A stretch of DNA of 64,000 nt from Rhizobium viscosum (lineage in GTDB: Bacteria > Pseudomonadota > Alphaproteobacteria > Rhizobiales > Rhizobiaceae): the NCBI RefSeq assembly GCF_014873945.1, contig NZ_JADBEC010000001.1, forward strand, positions 1,054,001 to 1,118,000. The letters run 5' to 3'. The notes beneath the pieces are model-generated. The model saw nothing but the letters and a program-made list of their open reading frames with translations, was not told the DNA's origin and ran no database searches. Numbering within the stretch: position 1 is the first letter of the stretch; every line of letters begins with the position of its first letter. The translations under genes were made by a program, and so were the position numbers. This document shows, one piece after another, positions 1-9,679 of this stretch.

Positions 1-2
1 CG

Positions 3-680
3 TCACCCGATTCTCCTCTGCTTTTTGAAGAGTTCCCCCTCGTGCCGGATTTCCGGCTGGAGCTGAAGGCTCGCAAGGCCGGCCACTGGCCTGTCGCAGG
101 CGCCGATGAAGCCGGACGCGGACCGCTGGCAGGCCCTGTCGTTGCTGCAGCCGTGATCCTCGATCCCAAGCGTATTCCTGAGGGCCTCAACGATTCCAAA
201 CAGCTTTCGGCGCAGAAGCGCGAGGAGCTCTTCGTCCAAATTCTTGCGACCGCTACGGTTTCCATCGCCTCATCCAGTTCGACACGCATCGACGAAACCG
301 ATATCCGCAAGGCAAGCCTCGACGCCATGCGCCGCGCGATCTGCGGCCTTTCCGTACCAGCAAGCTATGTGCTGACGGACGGGCTAGACGTGCCGGCAGG
401 GCTCGACTGCCCCGGGCAGGCCGTGGTGAAGGGTGACGCGCGATCTGTTTCGATCGCCGCCGCGTCTATCGTGGCGAAGGTGACTCGCGACCGAATGATG
501 GCGCGCGCACATCTGGTGTTTCCCGAATATGGTTTTGCTGCTCATGTCGGATATGGCACGACGCAGCATCGCTCCGGCATCGAGAAGCACGGACCGTGCT
601 CGCTGCACCGGATGAGCTTCCGGCCGCTCCGCAAGGACGGCGTCGTGGGAGATGTGAATGGAGAGATGCTGGAGGATTAG
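3..680 (+). CDS. rnhB: Ribonuclease HII, 5' end cut by window edge
   Basis: RNase HII removes RNA from RNA-DNA hybrids and single ribonucleotides misincorporated in DNA. The frame is open from base 3 with no stop, so the true start probably lies left of the window; an internal GTG at 42 is the only start candidate visible and would give 212 residues. The catalytic signature [12 protein letters not shown] is seen about 33 residues into the visible part, and later acidic residues (LTDGLD, then KGDARS) fit the family's other metal ligands. The C-terminal block around HVGYGT is typical. It converges on the ATP synthase operon. The product call is firm; the start is not. Confidence 0.93.
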   Translation, partial: SPDSPLLFEEFPLVPDFRLELKARKAGHWPVAGADEAGRGPLAGPVVAAAVILDPKRIPEGLNDSKQLSAQKREELFVQILATATVSIASSSSTRIDETDIRKASLDAMRRAICGLSVPASYVLTDGLDVPAGLDCPGQAVVKGDARSVSIAAASIVAKVTRDRMMARAHLVFPEYGFAAHVGYGTTQHRSGIEKHGPCSLHRMSFRPLRKDGVVGDVNGEMLED

Positions 681-861
681 GCTCCAGCCAGATATCCGTC
701 GCGTTTCGCTGTAAGCCACCGGGATGGTAACTGTCAAAGACGCTTCATTGCCGTACCGGCATGGGGCGGTAAAAGCTTCCAAAACGAGCTATCCGTTATT
801 CGCGGCGCTGCCCATCACAAGTTTAGATATCACGCCAAACACAACAGCACCGCCAAAAGCA

Positions 862-889
862 GAAAAGCCCCGCTGAGGCGAGGCTTTTC
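862..889 (-). terminator. Rho-independent terminator of the atp operon
   Basis: AAAAGCC and GGCTTTT arms plus an inner CCGC/GCGG-like pairing form a hairpin just beyond the atpF stop. Short T runs follow on both strands, so it may also end rnhB transcription. Confidence 0.65.
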
Positions 890-909
890 CAATCCTATAG
901 CGCTACAGC

Positions 910-1401
910 TCAGTTCAGACGGGTCTTCACTTCGCCGACGGCCTGACCGAAGAGTTCGGACTGAACCTTGCCATCAGCCTGCTTGCCGATAACGGATTCA
1001 GCGGCTGCAATGGCGAGATCGACTGCAGCAGAGCGAACAGCCTTCATTGCGTCGGCTTCAGCCTGCTTGATCTTCTGCTCGGACAGCGCCGTGCGGTTGG
1101 CGACGAATTCTTCCGTCTTCTTCTTCGCCTCGGCGGTCAGCATTTCAGCTTCGCGCTCGGCAGCTGCAACAATGTGAGCGGCTTCGGCCTCAGCTTCCTT
1201 GCGCTTGCGCTGATATTCAGCGAGCAGGTGCTGGGCCTCTTCGCGCAGACGCTTGGCTTCCGCCAACTCGTTGCGGATCTGGTCGGCGCGGTCGTCAAGC
1301 GACTTCGCCATCATGCCCGGAACCTTCAGATAGACGACCAGCGCCAGGAAGAGAACGAGGCCAACGAAGGCGAAGAAAGTTGCATCAAAAGCAAATTCCA
1401 T
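910..1401 (-). CDS. atpF: ATP synthase F0 subunit b
   Basis: This 163-residue protein is one of the two peripheral-stalk subunits linking membrane F0 to F1. One membrane helix occupies about residues 5-27. The rest is a charged, alanine-rich helix (residues 35-140) of the kind that forms the parallel coiled-coil stalk. It is the last gene of the atpI-B-E-F'-F cluster, with only 3 bp between it and the b' gene, so it should be co-transcribed. The F1 genes are absent, as is usual in alphaproteobacteria, where F0 and F1 are in separate operons (established knowledge). The assignment to b rather than b' rests on the N-terminal membrane helix with no leading extension. Confidence 0.95.
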   Translation of the reverse strand: MEFAFDATFFAFVGLVLFLALVVYLKVPGMMAKSLDDRADQIRNELAEAKRLREEAQHLLAEYQRKRKEAEAEAAHIVAAAEREAEMLTAEAKKKTEEFVANRTALSEQKIKQAEADAMKAVRSAAVDLAIAAAESVIGKQADGKVQSELFGQAVGEVKTRLN

Positions 1402-1404
1402 CGA

Positions 1405-2031
1405 TCAAGCCTCCTTCTTGGCGGCTGCAACGGCAGCGGTGACATCAGACTGGGCAGCGGAGCTGCCGACGAGTTGCTCGACAACCGCTGCTGCGGTTTC
1501 CTCGGCGATGGCACCGACATCGGCAAAAGCCTTTGCCTTCACATCGGCGATGCGGGCCTCGGCAGCCTTCAGCTTTTCGGTCAGGCTTGCCTCGACGGCG
1601 CGGCGGTCTTCCTCGGCCTTGACCTTGGCGGCATCACGAGCGGCAGTGCCGATCGAATTCGCCTTGGTGCGGGCAGCGGCAAGCTCACCTTCATAGGTTG
1701 CGACGGCGGCGTCGGCCTCAGCCTTCAAGCGGCCGGCTTCTTCGACATCCTGCGAGATGCGGTTGTGACGCTGCTCGAGGATGGAGCCGATGCGCGGGGC
1801 AATGACCTTTTGCATGAGCAGGTAGAAAATGACAAACGTAATCACCAGCCACAGAAGCTGGGATGCATAGGTCGACGAATCGAAAGGCGGGAAAGGCCCA
1901 CGCGCGTGCTCGCCTTCGGCGACGCCGGTCTCGGTATGAACCTCGCCGGCAGCCGGAGCGGCATGCGCATCCGTCGCGGTTCCCGCCGGTGCCTCTTCAG
2001 CGTAGGCCGGGGTCACAAAGTACATGCTCAC
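1405..2031 (-). CDS. atpF': ATP synthase F0 subunit b'
   Basis: This 208-residue b-type stalk subunit pairs with the neighbouring b subunit; the split b/b' form is usual in alphaproteobacteria and photosynthetic bacteria. It has a 50-residue leading segment rich in Ala, Glu and His. One membrane helix follows at about residues 58-76, and the rest is a long charged coiled coil. The leading segment sits on the periplasmic side if the topology is as usual. A GGAGGTGAG ribosome binding site lies just before the ATG. It follows atpE after a 72-bp gap that holds a strong hairpin. Confidence 0.94.
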   Translation of the reverse strand: MSMYFVTPAYAEEAPAGTATDAHAAPAAGEVHTETGVAEGEHARGPFPPFDSSTYASQLLWLVITFVIFYLLMQKVIAPRIGSILEQRHNRISQDVEEAGRLKAEADAAVATYEGELAAARTKANSIGTAARDAAKVKAEEDRRAVEASLTEKLKAAEARIADVKAKAFADVGAIAEETAAAVVEQLVGSSAAQSDVTAAVAAAKKEA

Positions 2032-2053
2032 CTCCAGGTGTACTGCAAATGCA

Positions 2054-2090
2054 AAGGATCACGGCTCGCTGTTCGCAGGCCGTGATCCTT
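2054..2090 (-). other. Intercistronic hairpin between atpE and atpF'
   Basis: AAGGATCACGGC and its exact complement GCCGTGATCCTT form a 12-bp perfect stem with a 13-base loop. It starts 13 bases after the atpE stop codon, inside the operon. No U run follows, so it is unlikely to be a simple terminator. An RNA-processing or 3'-end-protecting role is inferred. Confidence 0.7.
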
Positions 2091-2103
2091 CAATCCACCG
2101 ATA

Positions 2104-2331
2104 TTAGACGGCGAAGAGCAGAAGGAGAGCGACGAGCAGCGAGAAGATGCCCAGAGCTTCCGTAACGGCGAAGCCGAATACCAGACGGCCGAACTGGCTG
2201 TCAGCTGCAGACGGATTGCGCAGAGCGCCGGAGAGGTAGCTGCCGAAGATATTGCCGAGGCCGAGAGCCGTACCGGCCATACCAAAGCAAGCCAGGCCTG
2301 CACCGATGAACTTTGCTGCTTCCGCTTCCAT
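2104..2331 (-). CDS. atpE: ATP synthase F0 subunit c
   Basis: This 75-residue proteolipid forms the rotating c-ring that carries protons. Two hydrophobic helices (about residues 9-33 and 48-75) flank the polar loop RNP at 38-40. The proton-carrying carboxylate is Glu58 in the second helix (FAVTEAL). An AAAGGAG ribosome binding site lies 6 bases before the ATG, stronger than those of its neighbours, and a stable hairpin follows the gene. Both features fit the need for many c subunits per complex. Length and motifs match the family exactly. Confidence 0.97.
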   Translation of the reverse strand: MEAEAAKFIGAGLACFGMAGTALGLGNIFGSYLSGALRNPSAADSQFGRLVFGFAVTEALGIFSLLVALLLLFAV

Positions 2332-2398
2332 GTTGAACTCCTTTGAAATGGTTGTTGCGGCGAATGACTGACGCCCTTTGACGTCGATGTCGTTATCC

Positions 2399-3151
2399 TT
2401 AGTGCCCGCCCGGATGGATCGCGTCGTTGAGGTACATGCAAGTCAGCACCGCAAAGACGTAAGCCTGGAGGAAGGCGACGAGGAACTCGAGACCGGTCAG
2501 GGCGACGGTCATGATGAGAGGAAGAATGGCTCCGCCGACACCGACAGCACCGAGGGCTCCAAGCGAGGCGACGAAGCCTGCGAACACCTTCAGCGTGATG
2601 TGACCAGCGAGCATGTTTGCGAAAAGACGAACCGACAATGAAATCGGACGGGACAGGAAGGAAATGATTTCGATCGCGACGACCAGCGGCAACAGAATGC
2701 CTGGCACACCCGAGGGCACGAAGACGTTCAGGAAGTGGAAGCCGTGCTTATAGAAGCCGTAGACGAGAACCGTGCCGATGACGAGGATCGCCAGTGCGAA
2801 GGTGACAATGATCTGGCTGGTAATCGTGAAGAAATACGGGAACATGCCGAGCAAGTTTGCCGTCAGCACGAACATGAAGAGCGAGAAGACCAGCGGGAAG
2901 AACTTCATTCCCTTGGTGCCCGCCCCTTCCTTGAGCATGCCGGCAATGAACTCGTAGGACATTTCGGCAAGCGACTGCGAACGGCCGGGAACGATGGCGC
3001 GGTTCGAAGTCGAGAAATAGAGGAAACCAGCGGCTACGGCAGCCGAAGCAACCATGAAGAGCGATGCATTGGTGAACGAGAAATCAATCCCGCCGATCTC
3101 GATCGGCACAATCTTAAAGATCTGGAACTGATGAGTCGGATCGTTTGACAC
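2399..3151 (-). CDS. atpB: ATP synthase F0 subunit a
   Basis: Subunit a forms the two proton half-channels beside the c-ring. The frame stays open to 3196, but the GTG at 3151 gives the usual 250 residues and has a GAGAGAG ribosome binding site just upstream, so I chose it. Five to six membrane helices are visible. The essential arginine is in [14 protein letters not shown] in the fourth major helix, and the C-terminal helix carries the conserved [10 protein letters not shown]. It lies 59 bases from the atpI stop and upstream of atpE. Confidence 0.95.
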   Translation of the reverse strand: MSNDPTHQFQIFKIVPIEIGGIDFSFTNASLFMVASAAVAAGFLYFSTSNRAIVPGRSQSLAEMSYEFIAGMLKEGAGTKGMKFFPLVFSLFMFVLTANLLGMFPYFFTITSQIIVTFALAILVIGTVLVYGFYKHGFHFLNVFVPSGVPGILLPLVVAIEIISFLSRPISLSVRLFANMLAGHITLKVFAGFVASLGALGAVGVGGAILPLIMTVALTGLEFLVAFLQAYVFAVLTCMYLNDAIHPGGH

Positions 3152-3210
3152 CGGTTGCTCTCTCTCTTTGGCCCGCCCAAGAGGCGGAAATTGCACTGGG
3201 CCGGGCGGCC

Positions 3211-3549
3211 CTATTTATCATTGTTTTGGCGATCCAGGGGTTGGGCAACCTTCCCTGCAGCGCGCAAAACATTCAAAACGCCAGCACAGAATCCAAGAAG
3301 CAGAAGAACAATCAACCCCCAAGGCGTCGTGCCAACAAAATGGTCGAAGAGCCAGCCGAGCACAGCACCGACAACGATGGCGGAAATGAATTCGCTCGAG
3401 AGCTTCATCGCCTGGGCATAACCTTTACGGCTCTGCTCGGCGCTGGCCTCCCGCGCTTCTTCCTTCCTGTCATCGACACGCTTGGAGGCAAGTTCCGCTT
3501 CCAGCTGCCGACGGCGCTGCTCAAGACTTTCTTCGCGGTCATCCGCCAT
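3211..3549 (-). CDS. atpI: ATP synthase assembly protein AtpI (AtpZ/AtpI family)
   Basis: This 112-residue membrane protein is first in the F0 operon. The frame could begin at 3606, but the ATG at 3549 has a GGAGGAG ribosome binding site and gives MADDREE, the expected start. The first 45 residues are highly charged. Two membrane helices follow ([15 protein letters not shown] and [19 protein letters not shown]). The family helps c-ring assembly and may move Mg2+ or Ca2+ (family knowledge). The 280-base gap upstream should hold the operon promoter; I saw no convincing -35/-10 pair. Confidence 0.9.
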   Translation of the reverse strand: MADDREESLEQRRRQLEAELASKRVDDRKEEAREASAEQSRKGYAQAMKLSSEFISAIVVGAVLGWLFDHFVGTTPWGLIVLLLLGFCAGVLNVLRAAGKVAQPLDRQNNDK

Positions 3550-3832
3550 CGTGCTCTCCTCCGCTCCCGTCGCCCGCAATCCCGCTACCCCGGTTTTCCG
3601 AACCACGGACGCAAAGGTTAGAGAACCTTCCGGCCCGTTCTGAAGTCGCGCGCAACATAGTTTTAGGGATTAGCATAGTCAAGGCGTAGACAGCTTGTGT
3701 CCAGCCATAAAATAACCGCAGAGAATCAAAGATTTAAACGGAATTTTGTCGCCTCGCCGCGTTTTCTCGGAAAGAATCCGTCATCCAACACGGCTAGACG
3801 GTTGAAATTCCGCGATCCGCGGCCCTTTCTGG

Positions 3833-5011
3833 TCAGCTCCAGCCGCCCCCATAGGTGCGGTAGAAGACATGCATGCCGATGCGGCCAACCTTTTCCATGG
3901 TCTTTGCCCAGTTCGGACGAACATAGACGGCATGATAATGCGTGGCGGAGCCGACCTGCGGCAGCCAGATCTTGCCGGCGGTCACGGCCATGGCTACATC
4001 GCGGGCGACGCGCCAGTGATATTGCGAATTCACGCGGTCCTTGATGTTGTCGCAGGCGAAGGAAAACTGGCAGCGGTTGCGCCAGTCCTCGTTCTGGTAG
4101 ACGACGCCGCAAATGGTCTTCGGATAGGCGGGGTTGCGGACGCGATTGAGGATGACTTGCGCGACGGCCGCCTGCCCCTTCACGGATTCGCCGCGCGCTT
4201 CGAAATAGATGCCTGAAGCCAGGCATTGCTGCTCGCGGGCGGAAAAGACGCTGGAGGGCAGGATGCTGGCAGCCCAGGCATGGTCCCTCGGGCCGATCTG
4301 CGGCACGAAACGGCCTTCATCCTTGTCCGTCAGGATCGAATCGAAAGGCGACTGGCGGGAATAATCCGGTGCGGCAGGTGCATAGGCTGTCGCCAGTACG
4401 TCCGCCTTGTTGCTGGTCACGAGGCTTGCCAGCATTGCCGGCACAGCAGTGTTCTGCTGTGGCACCGGCTGCGTCTTGTAGAAGGCCGTGGCGATCTCGA
4501 TCTCCTTGCCCTTGATCGTCGGCTTCACGAAGGCCGACTTATCCTTGAGATCGAAGACCGGGCGGAAGAGAAGCCTGGTGCGGTCAAGGATGGAGCCGGC
4601 GGAGAAATCCTTCGGCGGCAGCACCTTTTCGACGGCAACGACGCGGCCCTTCTTGGCATTGCGATTGACACGATCTTCGTCCAGGCTGCCGTCATTACTT
4701 TTCCCACCAGAGACGAAGGCAACCTTGCGGCCGTCGGGCAGCACCATGCCTGCACCTGATACGATCGAGCCGGTGGCAGCGGGATCGGCAAAAGCGAGCT
4801 CAGCCTGATGGATGGAGCCGGCCGGCGAATTGGTCAGTACCATGCGCCAGCTTTCGCCATCATTGTCGAGGCCGGCGAGCATGGTGGCGAGATCGGCATG
4901 AGAGGCGACGCTCGGGAAGATCAGCCATCCGGCCACGCCGAAGATCGCGGGAGAGACCCAATTCTGGGGCAAGAGACGCAGCTTGCTGCGGAAGCGGCCA
5001 TTTCGACGCAA
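3833..5011 (-). CDS. Cell-wall hydrolase with C-terminal SleB (Hydrolase_2) domain
   Basis: This 392-residue protein is probably exported or anchored by the hydrophobic segment at about residues 19-36. A long middle region of about 200 residues has no motif I recognise. The last 130 residues form a SleB-type lytic transglycosylase domain; the putative catalytic Glu lies in CLASGIYFEARGE, followed by VAQVILNRV, the block with QFSFAC, and ATHYHA near the end. In rhizobia such proteins remodel peptidoglycan rather than open spores (inference). An inverted repeat TTAACC-N9-GGTTAA lies 50 bp upstream. The start is uncertain. Confidence 0.85.
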   Translation of the reverse strand: MRRNGRFRSKLRLLPQNWVSPAIFGVAGWLIFPSVASHADLATMLAGLDNDGESWRMVLTNSPAGSIHQAELAFADPAATGSIVSGAGMVLPDGRKVAFVSGGKSNDGSLDEDRVNRNAKKGRVVAVEKVLPPKDFSAGSILDRTRLLFRPVFDLKDKSAFVKPTIKGKEIEIATAFYKTQPVPQQNTAVPAMLASLVTSNKADVLATAYAPAAPDYSRQSPFDSILTDKDEGRFVPQIGPRDHAWAASILPSSVFSAREQQCLASGIYFEARGESVKGQAAVAQVILNRVRNPAYPKTICGVVYQNEDWRNRCQFSFACDNIKDRVNSQYHWRVARDVAMAVTAGKIWLPQVGSATHYHAVYVRPNWAKTMEKVGRIGMHVFYRTYGGGWS

Positions 5012-5060
5012 CGCGGACTCCGGGCATGGGACGCAGGAACAGTCCCAAGAAAATCTCGCA

Positions 5061-5081
5061 TTAACCTTGATAGCTGGTTAA
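5061..5081. promoter_or_regulatory. Inverted repeat TTAACC-N9-GGTTAA upstream of the cell-wall hydrolase
   Basis: Two perfect 6-bp arms with a 9-base spacer lie 50 bases upstream of the hydrolase start. The half sites recall CtrA half sites, but their orientation and spacing do not match TTAA-N7-TTAA. Which regulator would bind is unknown. Confidence 0.35.
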
Positions 5082-5227
5082 CGACCTGTCCCGGAATATG
5101 CCCATGAGGATTTCTGCATATTCTGATGCGGCGGATATTTTCGAGAGGCGAATCACGCCGCCCGCTCATTCCCGTGCCGGTGGCAAAATTGGGAGAGAGC
5201 GAGACGGCGCCCTCCCCTTGCTTCTCG

Positions 5228-7126
5228 TCAAATGATGACGTGCGAACCCAATTCCACCACGCGGTTGGCCGGCAGGCGGAAGTAGTCGGAGGGATTGGCG
5301 GCAGCATTGGCGAGCGCGATGTAGAGGCGGTCCTGCCAGTAGGGCATGCCGGACTTGGCATCGGGCACCAGCTTGCGCCGGCCGAGATAGAAGGACGTCG
5401 TCATGATGTCGAACTTGAGGCCGGTCTTGCGCAATGCTGCCAGCGCTTGGGAGACATTCTGCGATTCCATGAAGCCGAAGAGCAGTTCCACGCGCGAGAA
5501 ACGTTCGGAGATCTGCTCGACCTTGTAGCGCTCCTGCGGCGAGACGCGTGGCTTGTTGACCGTGCGGATCGTCAGAATGACGTTGCGATCATGAAGCACG
5601 TGGTTGTGCTTGAGATTGTGCAGCAGGGCCGCGGGTGCGGAATCCGGATCGCTGGTCAGGAAGATCGCGGTACCCGGAACATGGGCCGGCGAATGCTCGC
5701 TCTTGCGCTCGATGGAACTTACGAAGGAAGCAAGCGGAATATCCGTATGGCGGGTCTTTTCCGTCAGGATCGCCGTGCCGCGACGCCAGGTCCACATAAT
5801 GACGGTGAAGGCCGTCGCAATCATGATCGGGATGTAACCGCCGTCATGGATCTTCAGGAGGTTGGCGCCCAAGAAGATCAGTTCGAGCGTGACCAGCGGA
5901 AGCAGCGCGATGATGGCAACCGGAAGCGACCAGTTCCAGCGGACGCGGACGAATTCGAAGGCCATGATCGAGGTGACGACCATCGCGCCGGTGACCGAGA
6001 TGCCGTAGGCGGTCGCCAGCGAATCCGAGGTCTTGAAGCCGAGCACGAGGAAGATGACGCCGAAGAACAGCACCGCATTGACCGAAGGTACAAAGATCTG
6101 CCCCGTATTGGTCTCTGAGGTGAAGAGAATTTCCATCCGCGGCAGGAAGCCGAGGTTGATCCCCTGACGTACGAGCGAGAAGGCCCCCGTGATGACGGCC
6201 TGGCTGGCGATGATGGTGGCGGCAGTCGCGAGGATGACGACCGGCAGCAGCGCCCACTTCGGGTACATGAGGTAGAAAGGATCGGACATCGTCATCGGAT
6301 TGCCGAGAACGAGCGCGCCCTGCCCCAGATAGTTCAGCGTCAGCGACGGGAAGACCAGCAGGAACCATGCCCACTGGATCGGGCGACGACCGAAATGACC
6401 GAGATCCGCATAGAGCGCTTCGGCACCCGTCACCGTCAAGAAGACGGCACCGAGAACGACGATGCCGTAGAAACCCTCATGCAGCAGGAAGCTGATGGCA
6501 TAATAGGGGTTGAAGGCGGCGAGGATGCCGTAGTCATCGGAAATATGAGCGATACCGGCGGCGGCCATAACGAGGAACCAAAGCGCCGTGATCGGGCCGA
6601 AGAACCGTGCGACCGCCCCCGTGCCATGCGACTGCACGACGAAGAGCAGCGCCAGAATCGCTACCGATATGGGCACTATATATTCCGACAGTTGCGGCGT
6701 AACGAGCTTGATACCTTCGACGGCCGACAGAACCGAGAGCGCCGGCGTGATCATAGCGTCGCCAAGGAAGAGTGCCGCGCCCATCAGGCCGAGCAGCATC
6801 AAAAGCGCTGTATGGCCATTGGCGGTTTTCATCAGGAGGGCGAGCAGCGACAGCGTGCCGCCTTCGCCATCATTGTCGGCGCGCAGCAGGAAGAGCACGT
6901 ATTTGATCGTGACGATGATGGTCAGCGCCCAGATCATCAGGGAAATGAGGCTGATGACCTCGAAGCGGGTGAGACCATCATGGGCGACCGGCTTCAGCGC
7001 TTCGCGGAAGGCATAAAGCGGGCTCGTGCCGATATCCCCGTAAACGACACCTACGGAGCCTAGCGCAAGATAAAAGAGCTTGCGCGGCGTAAGGTTGCGT
7101 TCTTGAGAATGGCTTTCTTCGGACAT
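5228..7126 (-). CDS. kup: Potassium uptake protein Kup (KUP/HAK/KT family)
   Basis: This 632-residue low-affinity K+/H+ symporter of the inner membrane has the family signature [16 protein letters not shown] at about residues 29-44. About twelve membrane helices follow to residue 455. A cytoplasmic C-terminal domain of about 170 residues begins after the WTWRRG stretch. Length is normal. The gene starts 18 bases after the corA stop on the same strand, so Mg2+ and K+ uptake are probably co-transcribed. Kup proteins usually matter at low pH or high osmolarity (family knowledge). Confidence 0.95.
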   Translation of the reverse strand: MSEESHSQERNLTPRKLFYLALGSVGVVYGDIGTSPLYAFREALKPVAHDGLTRFEVISLISLMIWALTIIVTIKYVLFLLRADNDGEGGTLSLLALLMKTANGHTALLMLLGLMGAALFLGDAMITPALSVLSAVEGIKLVTPQLSEYIVPISVAILALLFVVQSHGTGAVARFFGPITALWFLVMAAAGIAHISDDYGILAAFNPYYAISFLLHEGFYGIVVLGAVFLTVTGAEALYADLGHFGRRPIQWAWFLLVFPSLTLNYLGQGALVLGNPMTMSDPFYLMYPKWALLPVVILATAATIIASQAVITGAFSLVRQGINLGFLPRMEILFTSETNTGQIFVPSVNAVLFFGVIFLVLGFKTSDSLATAYGISVTGAMVVTSIMAFEFVRVRWNWSLPVAIIALLPLVTLELIFLGANLLKIHDGGYIPIMIATAFTVIMWTWRRGTAILTEKTRHTDIPLASFVSSIERKSEHSPAHVPGTAIFLTSDPDSAPAALLHNLKHNHVLHDRNVILTIRTVNKPRVSPQERYKVEQISERFSRVELLFGFMESQNVSQALAALRKTGLKFDIMTTSFYLGRRKLVPDAKSGMPYWQDRLYIALANAAANPSDYFRLPANRVVELGSHVII

Positions 7127-7144
7127 GAAGCAATTACAGGCTCC

Positions 7145-8149
7145 TCAGAGCCAGCCTTTCCAGCGGAAAAAGAAGAAGGGAATGACGGCGGAGATCACCA
7201 TGAGGCCCAGCGAGTAGGGATAACCCGCGGCCAGGTGCAGCTCCGGCATGAACTCGAAATTCATGCCATAGATGGAGGCGACCAGCGTCGGCGGCAAGAA
7301 CACCACCGAAGCGATCGAGAAAATCTTGATGATGGCGTTCTGCTCGATGTTGATAAGGCCGAGCGAGGCGTCGAGCAGGAAGGTGATGTTGCCGGCGACG
7401 AAGGACGCATGTTCCGAAAGGGACTGGATGTCACGCGAAATCGTTCGGCAAAGTTCCTTGGTTTCCTGATCGTTCTGCACGACCGGGATCGTATAGAAGA
7501 AGGTGAGAAGGCGCGAAAGCGAACCAAGACTGTCGCGCAGCTTGCTGATCATGCGGTGATGGCCGGCAATGTCCTTCAGCTTCTCTTCCAGATAGTTTGA
7601 AGGCTTGCGCACCTTCTTGGCGCGGTCCCCGAAAACATGCACCGACAGGATGTCCAGACGGGACACCGACATTTCCAGAACTTCGGCGGTGCGATCGACG
7701 ATCGTTTCCAGGAGCTTTGCAAGCAGAGAGGCACCGCTGCGCCACTGTTCCGGTACGCGGTGCAGGGCGGCGATGAAGAGTGCGAAGGACTTCGGATGGG
7801 CATAGCGGATGGTCACCAGCTTGTCGCCGGCAAGGATGAAGGCGACATCCGTCAGGGTCGGCGCTTCCGTTTCCGCTTTCCATATCAGCGAAGCAGTCAT
7901 GTATACGGCGTTATTTTCGACATAAAGGCGGGCTGACGGCTCAATCGCCCTGAGATCGTCGCGGGTCGGTACTTCGATGCCAAGAATCGTTTCGACATGC
8001 AGTTCCTCCTCACGAGTCGGCTCGACCATGTCGATCCATACCACATCCGCCGGAAACTCCGGAGGATTGGCAAGATCACGAATCTCGACCGACTTGCAGT
8101 TGGAACAGTATGCGGTGATCACAGCCCGCATCTCCGGCGGCACCGGCAC
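7145..8149 (-). CDS. corA: CorA-type magnesium/divalent cation channel
   Basis: Up to 334 residues. A soluble N-terminal funnel domain is followed by two C-terminal membrane helices, with the pore signature YGMNFEFMPEL between them and the basic tail RWKGWL. The first start is a GTG at 8149 with a weak ribosome binding site; an ATG at 8131 six codons later is an alternative. A near N-terminal CSNCK pair is unusual for CorA and may simply be variation. It is followed after 18 bases by kup. The 378 bases upstream are gene-free and hold one GC-rich hairpin. Confidence 0.93.
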   Translation of the reverse strand: MPVPPEMRAVITAYCSNCKSVEIRDLANPPEFPADVVWIDMVEPTREEELHVETILGIEVPTRDDLRAIEPSARLYVENNAVYMTASLIWKAETEAPTLTDVAFILAGDKLVTIRYAHPKSFALFIAALHRVPEQWRSGASLLAKLLETIVDRTAEVLEMSVSRLDILSVHVFGDRAKKVRKPSNYLEEKLKDIAGHHRMISKLRDSLGSLSRLLTFFYTIPVVQNDQETKELCRTISRDIQSLSEHASFVAGNITFLLDASLGLINIEQNAIIKIFSIASVVFLPPTLVASIYGMNFEFMPELHLAAGYPYSLGLMVISAVIPFFFFRWKGWL

Positions 8150-8527
8150 TCAGCCGTCACGGTGCTTTTCATTGAAAACCCTTCCATACCCTCGCGAGTG
8201 CGGTGACGCCAGGGCACACTCCCCATCGATCGTAACGGAAGCGGATAAAGAAAGTTCATAAAACTCCGGTCATGTCCGGCCTTACCGGCCGGGTTGCTCC
8301 ACCGCATCGCAGTCACCAATCCTTCGATCGACAAGTCAACTCCGAATATGCAGCGAGGCCGGAACCTCCATCGACAGGCGGCCATCACAGAGCATTTGCA
8401 GACGCGCCATCATGACGCCGGCGCGCATATGAAGCAAAGCCGGAAAATAATCAAGACATCTTACGTGAACTGCGCCCTTTCATCTCATTTCCCCCACAAT
8501 TTGAGGTAAGCGGCGAAGTGATTCGCA
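8150..8527. other. Gene-free leader region upstream of corA
   Basis: No credible reading frame was found in these 378 bases, which separate the mrp stop from the corA start. A CCGGCC/GGCCGG stem with a 5-base loop lies at 8276-8292. I could not match a known Mg2+ riboswitch, and a promoter was not obvious. Confidence 0.5.
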
Positions 8528-9679
8528 CTATTCGAAGACGATCGCAGGTGCGGCGCGCTGCGGGTTTTCGCCGACCTGTTCCCAGACCTTGGCAGCGATT
8601 GCGCGGTAGATGCCGGCGACAATACCATTTGGATCGGAGGCGACAAGCGGCGTTCCCGCATCCGAAGTCTCGCGGATATTCATGGTCAGCGGCACTTCGC
8701 CAAGGAAGGGCACACCGATGCGCTCGGCCTCCCTGCGGGCACCGCCGTGGCCGAAGATGTCATAGCGCGTGCCGGTATCGGGCGCGACGAAATAGCTCAT
8801 GTTCTCGACAATGCCGAGAACCGGCACTTCGACCTTGCGGAACATGTTGAGGCCCTTGCGGGCATCGATCAGCGCCAGATCCTGCGGTGTGGAGACAATC
8901 ACGGCGCCGGCGAGCGGCACCTGCTGGGCCATGGTGAGCTGGGCGTCACCAGTGCCGGGCGGCATGTCGACGACGAGAATATCGAGTTCGCCCCAGGCGA
9001 CCTCGCGCAACATCTGCAGGAGGGCGGACTGGACCATCGGCCCGCGCCAGATCATCGCGGTTTCCTCATCGACGAGGAAGCCCATAGACATGACCTTGAG
9101 GCCGTAATTTTCCATGGGATTGATGATGCGACCATCGATCTGGGTTGGACGGCCGGAAATCTTCAGGAGACGCGGCATGGAGGGGCCGTAGATATCGGCA
9201 TCGAGAATACCAACGCGAAGACCATTCGCCTGCAGGCCGAGCGCCAGATTGACCGCCGTTGTCGACTTGCCGACGCCGCCCTTGCCCGATGCGACAGCGA
9301 TAATGGCGCCAATGCCGGGAACGCCGATCTTGGCGGTGCGCGGCTGCTGCTGCGGAGCATGGGAGTGGCCGTGATGGCCGTGATCAACCTGTGGGGCGGG
9401 ACGTGCTGCGGGTGCATTTGCGGCCGCCTTCTTGTCTGCCGTCAGCGCCACGAGCGCACCTTTCACGCCTGGCATTTCCTTGATCACACGCTCGGCAGCG
9501 AGCCGCAGCGGCTCCAGTTCCTTGGCGCGTTCGGCCGGCACAGTGATCGAGAAATAGACCTTGCCATCGGAGATGAAGACATCGGAAACCATGCCGAGTT
9601 CGACGATGCTGTGCTCCAGATCCGGCCCGCGCACGGTCTTCAGCGTTTCCAGAACCTGTTCCTTGGTGATCTCGGTCAT
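8528..9679 (-). CDS. mrp: Mrp/ApbC (NBP35-like) P-loop ATPase, cysteine-free
   Basis: This 383-residue protein belongs to the family that carries or inserts iron-sulfur clusters. Residues 1-85 form a DUF59/MIP18-like domain. A His-rich linker (DHGHHGHSH) follows near residue 100. The ATPase domain has a deviant Walker A, GKGGVGKSTT, near residue 130. The place where ApbC proteins carry CxxC reads YFVAPDTG here, and I find no cysteine anywhere in the protein. Cluster ligation by its own thiols is therefore impossible, so the role may differ from the textbook one. It stands alone between corA and a LuxR gene. Confidence 0.9.
   Translation of the reverse strand: MTEITKEQVLETLKTVRGPDLEHSIVELGMVSDVFISDGKVYFSITVPAERAKELEPLRLAAERVIKEMPGVKGALVALTADKKAAANAPAARPAPQVDHGHHGHSHAPQQQPRTAKIGVPGIGAIIAVASGKGGVGKSTTAVNLALGLQANGLRVGILDADIYGPSMPRLLKISGRPTQIDGRIINPMENYGLKVMSMGFLVDEETAMIWRGPMVQSALLQMLREVAWGELDILVVDMPPGTGDAQLTMAQQVPLAGAVIVSTPQDLALIDARKGLNMFRKVEVPVLGIVENMSYFVAPDTGTRYDIFGHGGARREAERIGVPFLGEVPLTMNIRETSDAGTPLVASDPNGIVAGIYRAIAAKVWEQVGENPQRAAPAIVFE

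Noticed and set aside
2054..2090. Reading the atpE hairpin as an operon terminator
   Set aside because: No T run follows, and atpF' and atpF continue on the same strand with good ribosome binding sites.
5061..5081. Reading the TTAACC repeat as a CtrA site
   Set aside because: The half sites are inverted with 13 bases between TTAA cores; CtrA needs direct TTAA-N7-TTAA.
5126..6118. A 330-codon open frame antisense to kup
   Set aside because: Asp/Arg/His-rich shadow of a membrane protein gene, a typical artefact of reverse-reading hydrophobic codons.
8150..8527. Mg2+ riboswitch before corA
   Set aside because: Only one short GC-rich stem was found; nothing resembled the M-box or ykoK pattern.
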